From the NCBI GenBank assembly GCA_041488155.1, contig JBGPOS010000096.1:1-9885 (forward strand): 9,885 bases of DNA. Direction: 5' to 3'. The stretch's first letter is position 1; each line of letters opens with the position of its first letter. Source of the DNA: JBGPOS01 sp041488155. Lineage in GTDB: Bacteria; Chloroflexota; Dehalococcoidia; Tepidiformales; Tepidiformaceae. This document shows positions 6,945 to 9,885 of this stretch, in pieces. The translations under genes and the position numbers were made by a program. Under the pieces are notes generated by a model, which saw only the letters and a list, made by a program, of their open reading frames with translations, had not been told where the DNA came from and did no database searches.

Positions 6945-8267
6945 TTGGCTGGCAATCGAACCAACCGGGTGCAATACCACTGCTCGTTCTGCGGGAAAAA
7001 CCAGGATCAGGTGAAACGGCTGATTGCCGGGCCCGGGGCGGTTTACATCTGCGACGAATGCGTCGATCTCTGTCGCGAGATCATCGACGAAGAGACCGGC
7101 TCGCACACCACTCCGGCCACCGCGAAGGGCGCTGTCGGCCCCGCCCAGCGTGTGCCGCCGCCGAAGTATATTTACGACCATCTGAACGAGTACGTGGTGG
7201 GCCAGGAGCAGGCCAAGAAGGTCCTCTCCGTGGCGGTCTACAACCACTACAAGCGCATAGGGGCCGCCGGCGACGGCGAAATCGAGCTCGAGAAGTCGAA
7301 CATTCTGCTCGTGGGGCCGACCGGTACGGGCAAGACGCTCCTTGCTAAGACGCTGGCACGCATGCTCGACGTCCCGTTTTCGGTAGCCGACGCCACCGCC
7401 CTCACAGAGGCCGGTTACGTAGGCGAGGACGTCGAAAACATTCTCTTGCACCTGATCCAGTCGGCGGACTTCGACATCCAGAAAGCGGAGCGAGGGATCA
7501 TTTACATCGACGAGATCGACAAGATCTCGCGCAAGAGCGACAACCCGAGCATCACCCGCGACGTATCGGGCGAGGGTGTGCAGCAGGCACTGCTGAAGAT
7601 CATCGAAGGGTGCGTCGCGAACGTCCCCCCGCAAGGCGGGCGCAAGCACCCGCACCAGGACTTCCTGCAGATCAACACGCAGAACATCCTCTTTATCTGC
7701 GGCGGCGCGTTTGAAGGGCTCGAAAACCATATCGAGAAGCGTCTCACTCGCGACCACGTGCGTATTGGCTTCCGGGCGGAACGCGGCTTCCGCGGCTCGC
7801 AGCGCATGGACGAGCTGCTCACCCACGTAACGCACGACGACTTGCTCGAGTTCGGGCTCATACCGGAGTTCGTCGGCCGTTTGCCGATGGTGGTCGGCCT
7901 GTCGTCGCTCGACGTGGAGTCGCTGGTGAAGATCCTGACCGAGCCGAAGAACGCGCTTGTGAAGCAGTATCAGCGTTACTTCGGGATGGACAGCGTCGAG
8001 CTGGTGTTCACAGACGATGCGTTGCGGTCGGTGGCAGAGATGGCGATCAAGCAGAAGACCGGCGCCAGGGGCCTGCGCACGGTGCTCGAAGACACCCTCA
8101 TGGAAGTGATGTACGAGATCCCCAGCCGGGGCGACGTGCGCAAGTGCGTGGTCAACGCGGATACCGTCACGAAACACCAGCGGCCGCTTCTGTTGACGCG
8201 CGGGGGCCAACCGATCGACATTTCCTCGGCGCCATCGAAGGAGATCGTGCGGGGGGAGTCGGCCTGA
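6945..8267 (+). CDS. clpX: ATP-dependent Clp protease ATP-binding subunit ClpX
   Basis: ClpX is a hexameric AAA+ unfoldase that recognises tagged or misfolded proteins, unfolds them with ATP and threads them into ClpP. It is 440 aa. The N-terminal zinc-binding domain has C13, C16, C36 and C39. Walker A is GPTGTGKT at 124-131, the pore loop is GYVG at 157-160, and Walker B is IIYIDE at 185-190. The RKH loop is at 233-235 in GGRKHPHQDFLQI. The ClpP-docking tripeptide IGF lies at 274-276. The arginine finger is R312 (EFVGRLP) and the sensor-2 arginine is R375 (TGARGLR). Every residue expected for activity is present, and the IGF loop shows it is built to work with ClpP, whose gene is 11 bases upstream. 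The start is TTG. A candidate terminator lies about 37 bases after the stop. Confidence 0.97.
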   Translation: MAGNRTNRVQYHCSFCGKNQDQVKRLIAGPGAVYICDECVDLCREIIDEETGSHTTPATAKGAVGPAQRVPPPKYIYDHLNEYVVGQEQAKKVLSVAVYNHYKRIGAAGDGEIELEKSNILLVGPTGTGKTLLAKTLARMLDVPFSVADATALTEAGYVGEDVENILLHLIQSADFDIQKAERGIIYIDEIDKISRKSDNPSITRDVSGEGVQQALLKIIEGCVANVPPQGGRKHPHQDFLQINTQNILFICGGAFEGLENHIEKRLTRDHVRIGFRAERGFRGSQRMDELLTHVTHDDLLEFGLIPEFVGRLPMVVGLSSLDVESLVKILTEPKNALVKQYQRYFGMDSVELVFTDDALRSVAEMAIKQKTGARGLRTVLEDTLMEVMYEIPSRGDVRKCVVNADTVTKHQRPLLLTRGGQPIDISSAPSKEIVRGESA

Positions 8268-8303
8268 ACTGGGCTTTCCCAACTGAGCTGTCGAGTGGGG
8301 TCT

Positions 8304-8325
8304 GGCGGACGGCGCCCTTTTTCTT
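8304..8325 (+). terminator. Candidate intrinsic terminator of the tig-clpP-clpX operon
   Basis: GGCG (8304-8307) pairs with CGCC (8313-8316) around a 5-base loop, and the stem is followed by CTTTTTCTT (8317-8325). The stem is short, but the T-rich tract is striking in this GC-rich DNA, and it lies in the only sizeable gap after clpX. It could be weak or leaky. Confidence 0.45.
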
Positions 8326-8388
8326 GTCCTCGCGGGCCACGAGCGTCCAGCGGCCGGTATCATGCCCCCGTTGGTAAGTGAGGGCGCG

Positions 8389-9252
8389 ATGCTTTCGTAT
8401 GTGGATAGGGTGCAGGTCGTTGTCCGAGACCGGTCCGAAGCCGCGGCGACCTGGCAGGCGATCTTCGGTGCGACAGTGGTTGGGGAAGACGGTTCCCGCT
8501 CGCTCAATGCCCACCGCACGACGGTCCAGGCCGGGGTGAGCGAGTTCGAGCTCCTCCAGCCTGCGGGCCCGGGGCCGATAGAAGACTTCGCGAACCGATG
8601 GGGGCAGGGGCTCTACGGAGTTGGGTTCAGCACCCCGGACATCGCTGCGATGGGGCGCCATTTGAGCGCCGAGGGCGTCCAGTTCAGTGACGAGAAGGGC
8701 CGGCTCTACCTCGCGGCCGGAGCCACTCATGGGATGCCCACGGTCATCCTCGGAGAGCAGAGCCGCGAGCCGGTGGGCAGGATTCGGCACGTCTACGAGG
8801 TCACCAACCCGGTGGCCAGCTGGGAAGACACCTCGAAGCTCTACAGCCGCATCTTCGGGCTCGACGCGAAGCGATTCTCGCCAATCGAAAGCCAGCTGTA
8901 CGGATACAAGGGCACCCTCACTCTGTTCGACCCGCCCGGTCGGCTGGATCGGATAGAGGTTACGCAGACGTGGGGTGGGGGAGCGATGGACCGCTTCTAC
9001 GAGCGGCGCGGGCCCTCGCTCTACATGTGCTACGTGGAGACCGACGATATCGGCGGCCTCGCCAGCGCCCTCCGGGCGCAAGGTGCGCGCCTCACCGATA
9101 GCGAGGATCGGCCACCGGAAACCGGGCTGTTCATCCACCCGTCGGCGTTGAACGGGATGCTCATGGGCGTGAGCCGGACCAACTACGCCTGGGCCTGGAG
9201 CGGCCGGCCGGAACTCGCCGGGGCCGGGGTCGAAGGCTACCGCGCGCACTGA
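8389..9252 (+). CDS. Two-module VOC (glyoxalase/dioxygenase-fold) protein, function unknown
   Basis: This is 287 aa from the ATG at 8389, which has GAGGG 4 bases upstream and gives the usual VOC opening MLSYVDRVQVVV. An in-frame ATG at 8362 would add nine residues but has no clear ribosome binding site. Module 1 spans about 5-122 (WQAIFGATVVGED, SEFELLQPAGPGPIEDF, GQGLYGVGFSTPDIAAM). Module 2 spans about 131-261 (RIRHVYEVTNPVASWEDT, LYSRIFGLDA, YVETDDIGGLASALRAQGA, FIHPSALNGMLMGV). The pattern is closest to methylmalonyl-CoA epimerase and glyoxalase-like proteins. However, of the metal ligands in that family (His, Gln, His, Glu) only His134 in module 2 appears kept; the later His and final Glu positions read Tyr/Met and Gly. 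It may therefore be a binding or resistance-type VOC protein, or use another site. The fold is fairly certain; the substrate is unknown. It is probably transcribed alone. Confidence 0.8.
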   Translation: MLSYVDRVQVVVRDRSEAAATWQAIFGATVVGEDGSRSLNAHRTTVQAGVSEFELLQPAGPGPIEDFANRWGQGLYGVGFSTPDIAAMGRHLSAEGVQFSDEKGRLYLAAGATHGMPTVILGEQSREPVGRIRHVYEVTNPVASWEDTSKLYSRIFGLDAKRFSPIESQLYGYKGTLTLFDPPGRLDRIEVTQTWGGGAMDRFYERRGPSLYMCYVETDDIGGLASALRAQGARLTDSEDRPPETGLFIHPSALNGMLMGVSRTNYAWAWSGRPELAGAGVEGYRAH

Positions 9253-9261
9253 ACGCCTGAC

Positions 9262-9273
9262 GGGTTACGACCC
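9262..9273. other. Small inverted repeat at the convergent gene junction
   Basis: GGGT (9262-9265) and ACCC (9270-9273) flank a TACG loop and overlap the stop codon of the - strand gene, 10 bases after the stop of the VOC gene. There is no T-run on either strand, so a bidirectional terminator is only a weak possibility. Confidence 0.2.
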
Positions 9274-9885
9274 CTGGTGGGCGATGAGCACCGCCATTGC
9301 CGTCACCACGAACCCCACCACGGCGACCAGGATCTGCGGGTCGGTGAACACGATCTGATCAGGCGCGTCGGTGCTCCGATCTCCGTTGAGCAAGAGTAAG
9401 TAGCGAAAGAGTGCGAAGGCGACGAAGGGGATGGTCAGTGCCATCGATCCGTTGGGTGGGACGTTGGTTGACTCGATCGTGTAGAGGGCGTAGCTGAGGA
9501 GTGCGGTGGCGGCGCTGATCGTGAGGAGCTGGCCGAGAATCTCCCCGCTGTAACGCGCGAGCGCTGGCCGATGTTGCGCAGCCTGCGGGCCGAGCTGGCG
9601 ATATTCGGCCCAGCGCTTGCTGCTGGCGAAAAAGAAGGCGGCGAAGCTGCTGCAAACGTAGAGCCAGGGGCTGATGGCGACGTCGATCACGGCCGCCCCC
9701 GCCGTTGCTCTCGCGACCACGCCGCCGCAGATGATGAGCACATCGAGGATCGCGACTCGCTTGAGGCCCAGGGAGTAGCCAAGCATGACGGCTGCGTAGC
9801 CAGCGAGGATCGCACCGGCCGCAAGGCTCATGGCGAAGGTCAATGGGAGCGCTATCACGACAAGGATGATGGCGCCCGACCGGGC
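9265..9885 (-). CDS. UbiA-family prenyltransferase, probably decaprenyl-phosphate phosphoribosyltransferase-like, N-terminus cut by the window edge
   Basis: UbiA proteins are multi-helix membrane enzymes that join a polyprenyl chain to an acceptor. The closest family by eye is DPPR synthase (Rv3806c-like), which transfers phosphoribose from PRPP to decaprenyl phosphate for cell-wall sugar donors. The frame stays open to the right edge; the GTG at 9858 is probably internal. About 206 residues are visible of an expected 280-300. Supporting motifs are YSLGLKRVAILDVLIICGG, VARATAGAAV, the conserved SKRWAEYRQLG, ARYSGEILGQLLTIS followed by SYALYTIES, and IPFVAFALFRYLLLL near the end. At least five hydrophobic segments are visible. 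The first Asp-rich motif (NDxxDxxxD type), needed to confirm activity, lies beyond the window. The family is fairly sure. The precise substrate is inference; other UbiA roles such as quinone synthesis fit the middle and end motifs less well. Confidence 0.78.
   Translation of the reverse strand, partial: ARSGAIILVVIALPLTFAMSLAAGAILAGYAAVMLGYSLGLKRVAILDVLIICGGVVARATAGAAVIDVAISPWLYVCSSFAAFFFASSKRWAEYRQLGPQAAQHRPALARYSGEILGQLLTISAATALLSYALYTIESTNVPPNGSMALTIPFVAFALFRYLLLLNGDRSTDAPDQIVFTDPQILVAVVGFVVTAMAVLIAHQGS

Noticed and set aside
8270..8281. TGGG-CTTT-CCCA hairpin just after the clpX stop
   Set aside because: The stem is only four pairs with no T-tract. The downstream GGCG/CGCC hairpin followed by TTTTT is the better terminator candidate.
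6849..8519. A 556-codon open frame on the - strand, antisense to the whole of clpX
   Set aside because: It lies opposite an unmistakable clpX, and its translation is the low-information Arg/Val/Leu/His mix typical of antisense frames in GC-rich genes. No family motif and no ribosome binding site are seen.
8167..9249. A 360-codon open frame on the - strand opposite the VOC gene
   Set aside because: The + strand frame has recognisable VOC motifs. The antisense product is rich in Pro, Arg, Glu and Ala with no recognisable domain, so it is a GC-driven shadow.
1..9885. Search for a novel defence, mobile or repeat-based system
   Set aside because: All long coding regions on the chosen strands match known housekeeping or transport families, apart from the VOC protein's unknown role. 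No direct repeats, integrase, transposase, CRISPR array or RNA gene was recognised by eye.

Overview
This is a high-GC stretch of bacterial chromosome (clearly above 60% GC by eye). It is densely coded, with GTG and TTG starts used alongside ATG. The gene content and protein style (tig-clpP-clpX operon, bacterial AspRS with GAD insertion, membrane-anchored family-5 solute-binding protein with its two permeases, a two-module VOC protein, a DPPR-synthase-like UbiA protein) suggest Chloroflexota, perhaps Dehalococcoidia or a relative. That placement is inference from recognition of protein families. No rRNA, tRNA, IS element, phage gene, CRISPR array or other sign of a mobile region was seen.

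Layout from left to right. (1) 1-1149 is the 3' part of aspS, cut by the window edge. (2) A 163-base gap leads into 1313-4922, a tight + strand cluster encoding a family-5 solute-binding protein and two DppB/DppC-type permeases, separated by 5 and 2 bases. No ATPase subunit is present here. (3) An 83-base gap carries the best promoter in the window, an extended -10 element. It is followed by trigger factor, ClpP and ClpX (5006-8267), linked by an ATGA overlap and an 11-base gap, so the three are very probably one operon. (4) 8389-9252 is a protein of two divergent VOC (glyoxalase-fold) modules, after a candidate terminator. (5) 9265 to the right edge is on the - strand: the C-terminal two thirds of a UbiA-family prenyltransferase resembling decaprenyl-phosphate phosphoribosyltransferase, converging on the VOC gene with only 12 bases between stop codons.

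How the genes work together: trigger factor meets nascent chains at the ribosome, and ClpX unfolds substrates and feeds them to ClpP. This is a classic protein quality-control operon. The ClpX Zn-finger, AAA+ motifs and IGF ClpP-docking loop, and the ClpP triad at family spacing, all look intact. The transporter genes make the receptor and channel of an oligopeptide-type importer that must use ATPases encoded elsewhere.

I did not find a previously undescribed system. The window is mostly ordinary housekeeping. The points worth a second look are small: the very short predicted tig leader, loss of the usual metal ligands in the VOC protein, substitutions in AspRS motifs, a possible terminal disulfide in the binding protein, the missing transporter ATPases, and the DPPR-synthase-like gene in a probable non-actinobacterium.
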